Assembly: GCF_002179965.1 (NCBI RefSeq)
Contig: NZ_NGUQ01000018.1
Span: forward strand, 620,001 to 684,000
Direction of reading: 5' to 3'
Origin: Pandoraea sp. PE-S2T-3
GTDB taxonomy: Bacteria > Pseudomonadota > Gammaproteobacteria > Burkholderiales > Burkholderiaceae
Length of the DNA stretch: 64,000 bases
The notes under the pieces were generated by a model. That model did not search any database. It was not told the origin of the DNA and saw nothing but the letters and a program-made list of their open reading frames with translations. Of this stretch, positions 17,909 to 27,386 are shown one piece after another. The position numbers and the translations under genes were made by a program. The number at the start of each line of letters is the position of its first letter. Positions within the stretch are counted from its first letter, which is position 1.

Positions 17909-17924
17909 GTCTGCCGACGCCGCA

Positions 17925-18464
17925 TCACTCCAACGTAAACGAATCGAGGAACTGATCGACCTGATCTTTGGCAGGGGCTTTTGTCGCCAGCACGACCACC
18001 TGATAAACGTGGTTGCCGCGTCCGACGAAACGCGCAGCGACATAGCGCTCGGTCTTGTCGCTGGCCAAGCCTTGCGCAGCGACGGCCAGCCCCGGCACCG
18101 ACGGCGCATCGCCGGCCTGACGCACCATCACCTGCGTGGGTGTGGCAGCGGTATCGCTCACATTGGCGAGCAACCCGTGTTGCAGTTCGGTGAGTACGGT
18201 CTGGCGCAGCGTCGCATCCTCGCTTGGCAGGGTCACGACACCGACGGCAAACAAGGCGGCGTCCACGCGTGCCGCCTGCATATGCATCGGCAGCGCGCCG
18301 GAGGCGAACTTCACTTCGCGGGCATCCTGCGTCGGCTTGGCGGGATACGTCACGGCGTAGGCGCCGTCCTTGTCATGCACTTCGCGCCAATCGTAGCGAG
18401 GCGTGCAGGCGACAAGCATTGCCAAAGTACCGAGAGCGACGAAAACACGGACAACGCGGTTCAT
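17925..18464 (-). CDS. Putative lipoprotein, function unknown
   Basis: A 179-residue exported protein. The lipobox LVAC puts the lipidated Cys at residue 20 of the version starting MNRVVRVFVALGTLAML. The mature part is soluble, with no repeats or catalytic motif I recognise; family members are annotated only as hypothetical lipoproteins. An upstream start at 18500 would add 12 residues and spoil the signal peptide, so I prefer 18464. It is convergent with comM and divergent from the thioredoxin-like gene at 18571. Confidence 0.8.
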   Translation of the reverse strand: MNRVVRVFVALGTLAMLVACTPRYDWREVHDKDGAYAVTYPAKPTQDAREVKFASGALPMHMQAARVDAALFAVGVVTLPSEDATLRQTVLTELQHGLLANVSDTAATPTQVMVRQAGDAPSVPGLAVAAQGLASDKTERYVAARFVGRGNHVYQVVVLATKAPAKDQVDQFLDSFTLE

Positions 18465-18570
18465 AGCGAAAGGCGGAAATCGGTGAAGGAAGTCGGCCAT
18501 TATCCGTCATCCCGCGCCACGGTTGCGACACGAGAAACGCGCGATGCCGGAACCCGGTATCATCGGCGCC

Positions 18571-19149
18571 ATGAAACACGGTTCTGCCCCCCTCGCGACA
18601 GCATCTTCTTCGCCTGCACGGATCTTCCGCCGCGGGGTGGGAAGTGCCGCGCTGATCGTGGCAACAACGCTCGGCGTCAGCCCCGTGCTCGCCAGTGCAA
18701 CCGGCACCACGCCCTCGAAAGCCGCGACAACCGCTGCCACCCTCCCCGCCGCCACCGACTTCGCTGCACATGCGCGGCGCGCGGTGGCGCTCGACGTCCC
18801 GTTGATCGTGCTCGTCTCGCTTCGCGACTGTGTTTATTGCGGACCGATTCGCCAGCGCGAACTCGCCCCGCTGATGCGCAGCGGCAAGTACGAGGTACGC
18901 GAAATCGGCATGGACAGCGCCGCCCCGGTGCGTGATTTCGACGGCACCACAACGACCGGTATCGCGTGGGCACGTGCCCACGGTGTCAAGGTTTCGCCGA
19001 CGGTTTTGTTCCTCGATACGAACGGACGCGCGATTGCCGATCCGTTGATCGGTGCAGGTCTGCCGGACTTCTACGGCGCCTATCTGGACGACGCCATCGC
19101 CAATGCCCGCGCGCGTTTGCACGCCGCCAGCGGCACCACGATGCGCTGA
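18571..19149 (+). CDS. Thioredoxin-fold periplasmic protein (CVYC)
   Basis: A 192-residue protein with a signal peptide (hydrophobic stretch about residues 23-45) and a thioredoxin fold. The redox motif is CVYC in SLRDCVYCGPIRQREL (about 88-103), and VSPTVLFLD carries the cis-proline. It probably acts as a periplasmic thiol reductase related to SoxW. A TATCAT box sits 8 bp before the ATG, so the message may be leaderless; no ribosome site is visible. The TlpA-type gene follows after 72 bp. Confidence 0.85.
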   Translation: MKHGSAPLATASSSPARIFRRGVGSAALIVATTLGVSPVLASATGTTPSKAATTAATLPAATDFAAHARRAVALDVPLIVLVSLRDCVYCGPIRQRELAPLMRSGKYEVREIGMDSAAPVRDFDGTTTTGIAWARAHGVKVSPTVLFLDTNGRAIADPLIGAGLPDFYGAYLDDAIANARARLHAASGTTMR

Positions 19150-19221
19150 GATTCAGAGTAGAATCGTCGTCACTGAACGGGGCCAAGCGACCCCGCCCGC
19201 GAAACCAACTTTGGCTGTTTC

Positions 19222-19746
19222 ATGAGCGCATCGACCTCTCGCAAGTCCCCTCTGGGCAAGATTCTCGCCGTCGCGGTCATCGTGGTTGTGGCCGTTGCTG
19301 CGTACTTCACGTTCGCTGGTCAGAAGCGAGCGCCGCAAGCGACCTTCACGTTGCTGTCGGGTCAGAAGCTGAGCCCCGAGCAACTCAAGGGCAAGGTCTA
19401 TCTCGTGAACTTCTGGGCGACGAGCTGCGTGACGTGCATGAAGGAAATGCCGACGATGGTGCAGACGTACGAGAAGTACAAAGGCCAAGGGCTGGAATTC
19501 GTCGCCGTCGCGATGAGCTATGACCCGCCGATGTATGTCATGAATTACGCACAGTCGCGTCAACTGCCGTTCAAGGTGGCGATGGATTCCGACGGCAGCG
19601 TGGCCAAGCAATACGGCAACGTGCAACTCACGCCGACGACCTTCGTGGTCGATCGCGATGGCCACGTGCTCAAGCAATATGTCGGCGAACCGGAATACGC
19701 CGAACTCGACAAGCTGATCGAGAAAGCACTCGGCAAACAAGCCTGA
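19222..19746 (+). CDS. TlpA/ResA-family thiol-disulfide oxidoreductase
   Basis: A 174-residue membrane-anchored periplasmic thioredoxin. One N-terminal helix (about residues 12-32) is followed by the AhpC/TSA-type fold. The active site is CVTC in NFWATSCVTCMKEMP (about 64-78), and TPTTFVVDRDG carries the cis-proline. Such proteins reduce apocytochrome c or other periplasmic disulfides. It is next to another thioredoxin-fold gene on the same strand, and a strong terminator follows. No cytochrome maturation genes are in the window, so the client is unknown. Confidence 0.93.
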   Translation: MSASTSRKSPLGKILAVAVIVVVAVAAYFTFAGQKRAPQATFTLLSGQKLSPEQLKGKVYLVNFWATSCVTCMKEMPTMVQTYEKYKGQGLEFVAVAMSYDPPMYVMNYAQSRQLPFKVAMDSDGSVAKQYGNVQLTPTTFVVDRDGHVLKQYVGEPEYAELDKLIEKALGKQA

Positions 19747-19770
19747 CGCTTCACACGAACGCATCAAACA

Positions 19771-19794
19771 AAAAGCGCCCTAGGGCGCTTTTTT
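19771..19794. terminator. Bidirectional terminator between the TlpA-type gene and dctD
   Basis: AAAAGCGCCC / GGGCGCTTTT with a 2-nt loop and T-runs on both strands; it serves both convergent genes. Confidence 0.92.
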
Positions 19795-19820
19795 GTTGCT
19801 AGCAGCATCGTGTGAATGGT

Positions 19821-21167
19821 TTACCGCTCCCCCTCACCCTGCCCCTTCGTCTGCAAACCATACCGCTTGAGCTTTTCATACAACGTGGCTTTCGGCACAT
19901 GCAGCGCCTCGGCCGTCGCCGCGACATTGCCTTTGCTGTGGTCCAGCGCCTCTTGCAACACCGCACGCTCGAAGCGCTCCACCTGCTCCTTGAGCGGCAA
20001 CGGCGCATGCGAATCGTCTTGCGGCGCGCTCGCCACTCCGAGCACCAGACGGTCCGCCGCATTTCGCAGCTCACGCACGTTGCCCGGCCAATCTGACTGC
20101 ATCAGCTCCTGGCGCATACGCTCCGTCACCAGCGGCGCAGGCCGTCCATAACGCACCGCCGCGTCCAGCAGAAAGTGCTCGAACAGCGGCACGATGTCTT
20201 CGCGTCGCTCGCGCAGCGGCGGCAACGCCAGCGTCACCACATTCAACCGGTAATACAAGTCGCGCCGGAACGTGCCCTCACGCACCAGTTGCTCCATGTC
20301 GCCCTTGGCCGCCGCCACCACACGGCAATCCACGCGAATCATCTGGTTCGAGCCGAGCCGCTCAAGCACGCCGTCCTGCAATACGCGCAGCAGCTTGACC
20401 TGCAACGTCGCCGGCATGCTCTCGATCTCGTCGAGGAAAAGCGTGCCGCCCGACGCGTGTTCCAGCTTGCCGATGCGACGCTTGGCAGCCCCTGTGAACG
20501 CGCCGACCTCGTGGCCGAACATCTCGCTCTCGAAGATCGCTTCCGGCAACGCCCCGCAATTGAGCGCAACGAACGGCGCATCGCGACGCCGCGACAGTTC
20601 ATGCAGACTGCGCGCGACCAACTCCTTGCCCGTGCCGGTATCGCCGTTGATCAGCACCGGCGCATCCGTCATGGCGACGTTGGCAATCAGCGTGCGCATG
20701 GTCTCCATCGACGGGCTGCGTCCGATGATGCGCGATGCGCGCCCGCCCTGCTCCGCCAGTTCCCGGCGAAGTGCCTGATTTTCCAGCATGAGCTTGCGTG
20801 TTTCGAGCGCGCGTTTGGCCGATTCGATGAGACGGTCCGGCGCAAACGGCTTCTCGATGAAATCGTAAGCGCCGTCGCGAATCGCCTGCACGGCCATCGA
20901 AATGTCGCCATGCCCCGTGACCAGAATCACCGGCACTTCCGGGGCGTGCTGGCGCAGATGCGCGAGCAATTCCAGCCCGCTCATGCCGATGAGTCGAATG
21001 TCGGACACGACGATGCCGGCGAAGTCCGGCGTAATGCGTTCGCGCGCCGCTTCGGCAGACGCGAGTCCGAAAGCGTCCAGCCCTGCGAGTTGCAAGCTTT
21101 GCAGCGTCGCGCGCCGCACGAGTTCGTCGTCTTCGACGAAGAGAATTTGCAGGTTCTTGTACATCAT
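19821..21167 (-). CDS. dctD: Sigma-54-dependent response regulator, DctD type
   Basis: A 448-residue enhancer-binding protein in three parts. The receiver domain has Asp56 (VVSDIRLIGMSG) as phosphorylation site. The AAA+ domain has Walker A GDTGTGKE and the sigma-54 contact loop GAFTGA, both intact. A Fis-type helix-turn-helix lies at the C-terminus (NVAATAEALHVPKATLYEKLKRYG). It overlaps the end of dctB by 4 bp, so the pair is translationally coupled. The family activates dctA for C4-dicarboxylate uptake. Here the likely target is the sigma-54 promoter at 27387-27401, ahead of the ABC-dctA unit; that link is inference. Some DctD-like proteins answer to acidic amino acids instead. Confidence 0.92.
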   Translation of the reverse strand: MMYKNLQILFVEDDELVRRATLQSLQLAGLDAFGLASAEAARERITPDFAGIVVSDIRLIGMSGLELLAHLRQHAPEVPVILVTGHGDISMAVQAIRDGAYDFIEKPFAPDRLIESAKRALETRKLMLENQALRRELAEQGGRASRIIGRSPSMETMRTLIANVAMTDAPVLINGDTGTGKELVARSLHELSRRRDAPFVALNCGALPEAIFESEMFGHEVGAFTGAAKRRIGKLEHASGGTLFLDEIESMPATLQVKLLRVLQDGVLERLGSNQMIRVDCRVVAAAKGDMEQLVREGTFRRDLYYRLNVVTLALPPLRERREDIVPLFEHFLLDAAVRYGRPAPLVTERMRQELMQSDWPGNVRELRNAADRLVLGVASAPQDDSHAPLPLKEQVERFERAVLQEALDHSKGNVAATAEALHVPKATLYEKLKRYGLQTKGQGEGER

Positions 21168-23149
21168 TCGATTGCCCCGCTGGCGCGAGGTACGCGGCGC
21201 AGCGTCACGAGAAATTCCGCACCACCGCCCGGTACATTACGCGCGACCAGTTGGCCGCCGTTTTCCTGAGCGATGGACGATGAGATGGCGAGTCCGAGTC
21301 CCATACCCTGACCACCCTCCTTGGTACTGAAAAACGGTTCGAACAGACGCGGAATATGCGCCTCTGCGATGCCGGGTCCGTTGTCGCGCACATAAATGCG
21401 CACCCACTGATCATCCGCATCCACATCGATCCAGATCGAGGGCTGCGCCTGCGGTTGCGGCACACTCACCACGGCGTCGATGGCGTTACCCACCACATTG
21501 ATCAACACCTGCTCAAGCCGCAGACTCTCGCAGGCCACCTGCACGTCGGCGAGCCCGTCGGTGAACGTCTGTGTCACCTGAATCCCTGCCATACGCCCGC
21601 GCAACAACATCATCGTGTTATCGAGCGCGCGGCGTACCGATGCCTCGCTGTCACCCCGGCGTGCGCGTCCGGCAAACAGTCGCAACTGGCCCGTGATGCG
21701 GCCCATGCGATCGGTGAGCGACGCAATGGCCTCAAGGTTCTCGCGCGCCGCGCCGTATTCCTCGCGGTCGAGCAGCACGCGCGTGTTATCCGAGAAGCTG
21801 CGCAGCGCGGACAGCGGCTGATTCAATTCATGCGTGATACCGGCCGCCATCTGCCCGAGCGCCACCAGTTTCGACGCCTGCACCAGTTCGCTCTGCGCAT
21901 CGCGCAATTCGTGCTCGGTGCGCGAGCGCTCCTGCACTTCGGTCTGCAAGCGCTCATTGGCCGATTGCAGATCGGCCGTGCGTTCAGCCACGCGCTCGCC
22001 CAACTCTGCATACGCCGATTGCAGCAATTCGCGACTCTTCAACATATCGCGAACGCGCTGACGGCGCTGATTCCACGCCACGCCAAGCAAACACGTGAAC
22101 GCCGCCAGACACGCCGCCGCGACCGCCGCAATACGCGCGTTGGCAATCACCTGATCAAGCGGCGCGAAATACATCAGCGTCCAGTCAGGCTCGCCAAGCT
22201 TGCGCTGCACAGCGAGAAAACGCCGCGTCTTGCCAGCCCCACGCCCGTCGCGCACGGTCACGACTTCACCATCGGCATCCAACCGCTCGTCGGCACTCCA
22301 GTTCAGCGGTGTGATGTGCTGGTTGTAATACTGCCGCGTGCTCTCCAGCGCCGCCGTCACCTCCGGCGTCAACGGCGCGAGCGCACGATACTGCCAGCGC
22401 GGCTCCGACGACAGAAACACGACGCCATGATCGTCCGCCACCACCACCGGCTCCGAAGCATCGGCCCCGGCGCGCTGAAACCACTCCAGATTCAGTTTGA
22501 CGACGACCACGCCCTGAATCTTGCCGTCGACCAGAATCGCCTGCGACACGAAGTAGCCCGGCTCACCCGACGTCGTGCCCACCCCGTAGAACCGCCCCAG
22601 CCCGCCGCCGATCGCATCGATGAAATACGGCCGGAAGCGATACTCCTGCCCGACAAATGTGGCCTTTTCACGCCAGTTGCTGGCCGCGAGGGCAAGTCCT
22701 TTGGCATCGATGACATACGCCGCCGACGCCTTCGCGCGCTGGTTCACATCGAACAGATAGTCGTTGGCGCGCTGCACCACCGCGCGGTCCTCGGGGTGCA
22801 GCAGCAAATCGTGCACGTACGGATGCAGCGAGAGCAGATACGGCAGAAATTCATAGCGGTCGACGGTGCTGCGCAAGCTGCCGGCGTAGCGCTCCACGCG
22901 CGCACCGGCGTTCACACGCAGGTCGGCCACGCCGCGCTGCCAGCTCAGCGCATACGTCAACCAGCAAAACAGCGTGCTCACCACCAGCATGGCGGCGATC
23001 CACATCCAACGGCGCATCGGCACAGTCCTCTCGAGTTCGATCGGGACTTCGTCGCGCCGGCGGTCCGCAGGGCTCACGTGCGATGCGATCGCTCCCGGCG
23101 GGAGATCGCTCTGACGTGCGCGGATCGAGTTGTCTTGCGGGGTGGCCAT
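21164..23149 (-). CDS. dctB: Sensor histidine kinase, DctB type
   Basis: A 661-residue membrane kinase. Helix 1 (about residues 48-70) and helix 2 (about 335-358) flank a periplasmic double-PAS (dCache-like) sensor region. A coiled linker follows, then the phosphoacceptor His440 in GITHELNQPLSALRSF and a HATPase domain with DNGPGI and GMGLGLAI. DctB senses C4-dicarboxylates and phosphorylates DctD. The start is uncertain: ATG 23149 gives a 48-residue cytoplasmic lead with no good ribosome site, while ATG 23017 (617 residues) has AGAGGA upstream. It lies 207 bp downstream of dctA on the same strand. Confidence 0.92.
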   Translation of the reverse strand: MATPQDNSIRARQSDLPPGAIASHVSPADRRRDEVPIELERTVPMRRWMWIAAMLVVSTLFCWLTYALSWQRGVADLRVNAGARVERYAGSLRSTVDRYEFLPYLLSLHPYVHDLLLHPEDRAVVQRANDYLFDVNQRAKASAAYVIDAKGLALAASNWREKATFVGQEYRFRPYFIDAIGGGLGRFYGVGTTSGEPGYFVSQAILVDGKIQGVVVVKLNLEWFQRAGADASEPVVVADDHGVVFLSSEPRWQYRALAPLTPEVTAALESTRQYYNQHITPLNWSADERLDADGEVVTVRDGRGAGKTRRFLAVQRKLGEPDWTLMYFAPLDQVIANARIAAVAAACLAAFTCLLGVAWNQRRQRVRDMLKSRELLQSAYAELGERVAERTADLQSANERLQTEVQERSRTEHELRDAQSELVQASKLVALGQMAAGITHELNQPLSALRSFSDNTRVLLDREEYGAARENLEAIASLTDRMGRITGQLRLFAGRARRGDSEASVRRALDNTMMLLRGRMAGIQVTQTFTDGLADVQVACESLRLEQVLINVVGNAIDAVVSVPQPQAQPSIWIDVDADDQWVRIYVRDNGPGIAEAHIPRLFEPFFSTKEGGQGMGLGLAISSSIAQENGGQLVARNVPGGGAEFLVTLRRVPRASGAIE

Positions 23150-23244
23150 GGTTGGCGGTGTTACGCCTCTTGCATTGCCGGTTCAGGCGATGACGGCAGG
23201 CAGCGTGCGGGCGCACTGCCTGTCGTCATCGCGGAACCAAAGGA

Positions 23245-23298
23245 CCACCGGGCGGCGAAGCTCAGGCGCTATTGTGCCTGTGCCGCACCGCCCGGTGG
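23245..23298. repeat. 11-bp inverted repeat between dctA and dctB
   Basis: CCACCGGGCGG (23245-23255) and CCGCCCGGTGG (23288-23298) are perfect complements with a 32-nt loop that can fold further. CCCGGTGGCG recurs at 23291 and 23307, and its inverse is near 23341. It may end the dctA message or lie in the dctB leader; there is no T-run. Confidence 0.5.
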
Positions 23299-23356
23299 CG
23301 AATGTTCCCGGTGGCGGAGTCCAGGGTTATCGCCTGCCCCCGCCACCGGCTGGCCG

Positions 23357-24643
23357 TCAGGCCAGCTCAGGACCCTTCTTGCCCGACATCGCTTCGGCGA
23401 GCTTCTTGCGGTCCAGTTCCTTTTCCCAGGCCGACACAACGATCGTGGCAACGCCGTTGCCGCAGATGTTCGTCAGGGCACGGCACTCGCTCATGAAGCG
23501 ATCGATACCGAGAATCAGCACCATCCCGGCGACCGGAATCGTCGGAATCACGGCCAGCGTTGCGGCCAGCGTGATGAAGCCCGCGCCGGTCACGCCCGAG
23601 GCGCCCTTCGAGGTCAGCATCGCCACGGCGAGCAGCGTGAGCTGTTGGCCCCAGGTCAGATCGATGTTCGTTGCTTGCGCGATGAAGAGCACGGCCATCG
23701 TCATGTAGATGTTCGTGCCGTCCAGGTTGAACGAGTAACCGGTCGGGATCACCAGACCCACCACCGACTTCGAGCAACCGGCCTTTTCCATCTTTTCCAT
23801 CAGGTGCGGCAGCGCAGCTTCCGACGAGCTCGTACCCAGCACGATCAGCAGCTCTTCCTTGATGTAAGCGAGGAAGCGGAAGATCGAGAACCCGGTGAAC
23901 TTGGCGATCAGACCCAGCACGACGATCACGAACAGGAACGACGTCAGGTAGAACGTGCCCATGAGCTTGGCCAGCGGCACCAGCGACGCGATACCGTACT
24001 TGCCGATCGTGAAGGCCATCGCACCGAAGGCACCCAGCGGGGCGACCTTGGTGATGATGTGCACCACGCGGAACAGCACGCCCGAGACGCTGTCGATCCA
24101 GCCCGTCACCACGCGGCCGCGCTCACCGATCATGCCCAACGCGGCACCGAACAGCACAGCGATCACGAGGATCTGGAGAATCTCACCCTTGGCGAACGCA
24201 TCGGTAATCGTGTTCGGAATCAGGTGCAGCAGGAAGTCGACGAACGTGTCGCCATGCGCTGCCTTTTCGGCGTAGCCGGCGATCGCCTTCGGATCGAGCG
24301 AGTTGATGTCGACGTTGAAGCCGGCACCCGGCTTCAGGATGTGCGTGGCCATCAGACCGATGACCAGTGCGAGCGTCGAGACGACTTCGAAGTAGATCAG
24401 GGCCTTACCACCAACGCGGCCGACCTTCTTCATGTCTTCCATGCCGGCAATACCGGTCACGACGGTACAGAAGATCACCGGGCCGATGATCATCTTGATC
24501 AGCTTGATGAACGCATCGCCGAGCGGCTTCATCTGCACGGCCAGATCGGGCTTGAAGTGACCGAGCAGGACGCCGATGACGATGGCGATCAGCACCTGTA
24601 CGTACAGGATGCGATAAAAGGGTTTCTTGGTCTTCGTTTGCAT
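23357..24643 (-). CDS. dctA: C4-dicarboxylate:cation symporter DctA
   Basis: A 428-residue transporter of the DAACS/SLC1 family that imports succinate, fumarate, malate and often aspartate or orotate with sodium or protons. It has about eight membrane helices and two hairpins. The serine-rich HP1 motif [10 protein letters not shown] and the [19 protein letters not shown] helix with its ion-binding residues are intact. The ATG has GAGGAAAC upstream. It lies 44 bp downstream of the ABC ATPase gene and upstream of dctB-dctD. There is no room for a classical enhancer region in that gap, so it is probably read from the ABC promoter or from a nested site inside the ATPase gene. Confidence 0.96.
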   Translation of the reverse strand: MQTKTKKPFYRILYVQVLIAIVIGVLLGHFKPDLAVQMKPLGDAFIKLIKMIIGPVIFCTVVTGIAGMEDMKKVGRVGGKALIYFEVVSTLALVIGLMATHILKPGAGFNVDINSLDPKAIAGYAEKAAHGDTFVDFLLHLIPNTITDAFAKGEILQILVIAVLFGAALGMIGERGRVVTGWIDSVSGVLFRVVHIITKVAPLGAFGAMAFTIGKYGIASLVPLAKLMGTFYLTSFLFVIVVLGLIAKFTGFSIFRFLAYIKEELLIVLGTSSSEAALPHLMEKMEKAGCSKSVVGLVIPTGYSFNLDGTNIYMTMAVLFIAQATNIDLTWGQQLTLLAVAMLTSKGASGVTGAGFITLAATLAVIPTIPVAGMVLILGIDRFMSECRALTNICGNGVATIVVSAWEKELDRKKLAEAMSGKKGPELA

Positions 24644-24687
24644 GTTGTTTCCTCTTCAGGCGGCGGGGCAAGCCACCGCCCTTGTTA

Positions 24688-25482
24688 TTAATCTGCGGTG
24701 ACCCCGCGGATCTCGCTTTGCGCGAAGCGCATTTGCTCCTCCATCACCATCTGGGCCAGCTCCTTCTTCAATTCATTGAATTCACTGCCTGCCGTATCGC
24801 GCGGACGCGGCAATTCGATTGCCATGTCCCGCTTGACCGTGCCCGGCCGGTACGTCATGACGACGACCCGGTCGGCCAGATAGATCGACTCCTCGATGCT
24901 GTGTGTGACGAAAATGATCGTCTTCTTGAATTCCTCCCAGATGCGCAGCAGCTCGTCCTGCAACGTACGACGCGTGAGCGCGTCGAGCGCGCCGAACGGC
25001 TCGTCCATGAGCATGATCGGGCTGTCGAGCGCCAGTACGCGGGCAATCGCCACACGCTGACGCATGCCGCCCGACAGGTCGCGCGGAAACCGCTCGCGGA
25101 ACTCGCGCAAATTGAGTTTGCCCAGCAGCAAGTCCACGCGCTCGTTGATCTCGGCGCGCTTCATGCCCTTGATTTCCAGTCCGAACGCAATGTTCTGCGC
25201 CACTGTCATCCACGGAAACAGCGCGTACTCCTGGAACACCATGCCGCGGTCCGGACCCGGCTCGGCGGCCGCATCGGCGCGGCCATCGATACGAATCGCA
25301 CCCGAGGTGGGCTGCACGAAGCCGGCCAGCGCGTTGAGCAGCGTCGACTTGCCGCAGCCCGAAGGCCCCAGCAGGCAGACGAACTCGCCCGTACCGATCT
25401 TCAGGTCGATGTTCTTGAGCGCATCGACGGTGCCGCCGGGAACGGCGAACTGTTTGTTGACGTGTTCGATTTCGATCAGCAT
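24688..25482 (-). CDS. ABC importer ATPase, nitrate/sulfonate/taurine type
   Basis: A 264-residue ATPase with Walker A GPSGCGKS (about residues 37-44), signature LSGGMRQRVAIARVLA, Walker B IMLMDEPFGALD and the H-loop VTHSIEE. It matches the SsuB/TauB group. It energises the adjacent permease. I start at the ATG with GAGG upstream, 10 bp after the permease stop; a 10-codon upstream extension overlaps the permease. A sequence resembling a sigma-54 promoter lies inside it (24810-24824). Confidence 0.93.
   Translation of the reverse strand: MLIEIEHVNKQFAVPGGTVDALKNIDLKIGTGEFVCLLGPSGCGKSTLLNALAGFVQPTSGAIRIDGRADAAAEPGPDRGMVFQEYALFPWMTVAQNIAFGLEIKGMKRAEINERVDLLLGKLNLREFRERFPRDLSGGMRQRVAIARVLALDSPIMLMDEPFGALDALTRRTLQDELLRIWEEFKKTIIFVTHSIEESIYLADRVVVMTYRPGTVKRDMAIELPRPRDTAGSEFNELKKELAQMVMEEQMRFAQSEIRGVTAD
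24810..24824 (-). promoter_or_regulatory. Possible internal sigma-54 promoter for dctA
   Basis: On the minus strand TGGCAATCGAATTGC keeps the GG-N10-GC core and differs from consensus at one position of the -24 element. It would start a transcript near 24797, about 155 nt before dctA. It lies in coding sequence, so it may be coincidental. Confidence 0.35.
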
Positions 25483-25492
25483 GTCGTTCGCC

Positions 25493-26326
25493 TCACTTGG
25501 TTTCCAGACCACGATGCCACTTGAGCAGGTGGTTATTGAGACGATCCATGCCCAGATCGATCACCAGACCGAGCAGGCCGATGGTCAGCATGCCGGCGAT
25601 GATCTTGTCGGACCACATGTACTCGCGCGCTTCCAGAATGCGGTAGCCGAGGCCGTTGTTCACGGCAATCATCTCGGCCACGATCACCACGATGAAAGCG
25701 GTACCGATACCGATGCGAATGCCCGACAGGATGTACGGCGTAGCGGCCGGCATGATCACGCGACGGAAGATCGTGAACTGGCCGGCGCCCAGATTGCGTG
25801 CGGCGCGCAGATAGATGCCGTCGACATGGCGCACCCCGGCGATCGTGTTCATCAGCACCGGGAAAAACGCCCCGAGCGCGATGAGGAAGAACGCCGGCGG
25901 GTTGCCGAGACCGAACCACAGAATGGCCAGCGGGATGTACGCGATCGGGGGAATCGGGCGCACCACCTGCACCAGCGGGTTGAACAGGCCGTAAATACGG
26001 GGGCTCGTGCCCATGAGCAGACCGAGCGGCAGGGCAATCACCGTGCCGACCAGAAAGCCCATGATCACGCGATAGAGACTGTTGGCCGCATCGGTGAGCA
26101 GCTCGCTCGAATGCAGCCACGCGCCGAAGCCTTCGGCCATCGTCACCGTCGGCTTGAGGTACTGCCACCACTTGGCCACGACGGCGAGCGGTGAAGGAAG
26201 AATGATCGGGTTGATCCACTCCAGGCCGGTGACGATCTGCCAGATCACCACGACCGAGAGCGGAATCAACACGCCGCGTAGCGCGCGCGAAGCGCGCGTG
26301 CCGGAAGACGCCATAACAGCTGCCAC
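25493..26326 (-). CDS. ABC importer permease, SsuC/TauC type
   Basis: A 277-residue inner-membrane permease with about six helices. The cytoplasmic EAA loop is visible at about residues 180-200 (ARNLGAGQFTIFRRVIMPAATPYILSG). The start is GTG at 26326, which has GAGG at good spacing; the in-frame ATG four codons later has none. It forms the channel for the binding protein encoded 14 bp upstream and the ATPase 10 bp downstream. The substrate cannot be read from the sequence. Confidence 0.93.
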   Translation of the reverse strand: MAAVMASSGTRASRALRGVLIPLSVVVIWQIVTGLEWINPIILPSPLAVVAKWWQYLKPTVTMAEGFGAWLHSSELLTDAANSLYRVIMGFLVGTVIALPLGLLMGTSPRIYGLFNPLVQVVRPIPPIAYIPLAILWFGLGNPPAFFLIALGAFFPVLMNTIAGVRHVDGIYLRAARNLGAGQFTIFRRVIMPAATPYILSGIRIGIGTAFIVVIVAEMIAVNNGLGYRILEAREYMWSDKIIAGMLTIGLLGLVIDLGMDRLNNHLLKWHRGLETK

Positions 26327-26339
26327 TAGTGACCTCGCC

Positions 26340-27311
26340 TTACTTGATGTTCAGCTTGGTCTTGGCATTGGCGAGCAGGTCGAGCTTGACCCAGTCGTTA
26401 GCCTTCGGCACCGGATCTTGCAGCTTGCCCACGCCGTACTGCTTCATCAGGTCGGTGGTCAGTTGCACGTGCGAGGTGCTCAGATCGTAGCTATACGGCG
26501 AGTTGCCGATGGCGTCGGAGAAGTCTTGCTGCGTGATCTGGTTCTTGAACATGTCTTCACGCACGTACTTCTCGGCCGCTTGCGGGTTCTTGATGAAGTA
26601 GTCGGTCGCTTCGACGAAGGCATACATCAGGCGCTGCGCGACGTCCGGCTTTTCTTTGTAGAGCTTTTCGGTGATCACGAGCGCACGCACCGGTTCGCCG
26701 ATGGGCGTGTCGTACGGCTTGAGCATTTCGACGCCGAAGCCCTTGTTGATGGCTTGCGAGGCTTGCGGCTCCGACTGGCACATGGCGTCGATGCTGCCGG
26801 CGGCGAGGGCCTGATTCAGATCGGCATAGGCCATGAACAGAATCTGCACGTCTTTGGCACCCGGCTGATCCGACCACGTGAGACCGGCCTTGGCCAGTTC
26901 TGCGTAGAGGATGAGTTCCTGCGCGCCGCCACGGGCCACGCCTACCTTCTTGCCCTTGAGATCGGCCACCTTCGTGACAGCGATGCCCTTCTTCGACACC
27001 AGGCGCACGCCACCCTTGGCGAAACCTGCCACTGCATAGATCGGCGCCCCCTGCGCACGGCCAGCAATAGCGGCGTCAAGCGCGCTTGCCGACACGTCGA
27101 TCTGACCGGCCACGATCGCCGGCATGATGTCCACGCCCTTCGCGAACATGCGCTCTTCGATCTTCAGGCCGTACTTCGGGCCAATCACTTTCATGTACGA
27201 CACGGCGCCGTAGTGGGCGAACTTCAGGTTGCCCAGACGCACCAGATCGTCGGCGAAAGCGTGCAGCGAAACCGCGCACAAGGCCGCGGCGGCAAGACAT
27301 TGCTTGAACAT
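26340..27311 (-). CDS. ABC importer periplasmic substrate-binding protein (NMT1/SsuA-like)
   Basis: A 323-residue exported binding protein. The signal peptide ends at SLHAFA (about residue 20). The mature part follows the NMT1/THI5-like pattern: GNLKFAHYGAVSYMKV, DIMPAIVAGQIDVSASALDAA and the hinge GKKVGVARGGAQE. Relatives bind sulfonates, nitrate, pyrimidines or aromatic acids, so the ligand is open. GGAG precedes the ATG. It is the first gene after a sigma-54 promoter (27387-27401). Next door are an N-formylglutamate deformylase-like gene and dctA, which hints at a formylated or dicarboxylic nitrogen compound; that is inference. Confidence 0.92.
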   Translation of the reverse strand: MFKQCLAAAALCAVSLHAFADDLVRLGNLKFAHYGAVSYMKVIGPKYGLKIEERMFAKGVDIMPAIVAGQIDVSASALDAAIAGRAQGAPIYAVAGFAKGGVRLVSKKGIAVTKVADLKGKKVGVARGGAQELILYAELAKAGLTWSDQPGAKDVQILFMAYADLNQALAAGSIDAMCQSEPQASQAINKGFGVEMLKPYDTPIGEPVRALVITEKLYKEKPDVAQRLMYAFVEATDYFIKNPQAAEKYVREDMFKNQITQQDFSDAIGNSPYSYDLSTSHVQLTTDLMKQYGVGKLQDPVPKANDWVKLDLLANAKTKLNIK

Positions 27312-27386
27312 AAGGTCTCCTCTCTTATTAGATCGGCTTGCGCGTTATCGGGAATCCAGACAACGCAGCAGCACGCGCGTTAGAAA

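Noticed and set aside
21356-24691. Very long plus-strand open frame (over 1,100 codons) opposite dctB-dctA
   Set aside because: It is antisense to three well-supported genes and has the Arg/His-rich composition of a high-GC shadow frame; no family resemblance.
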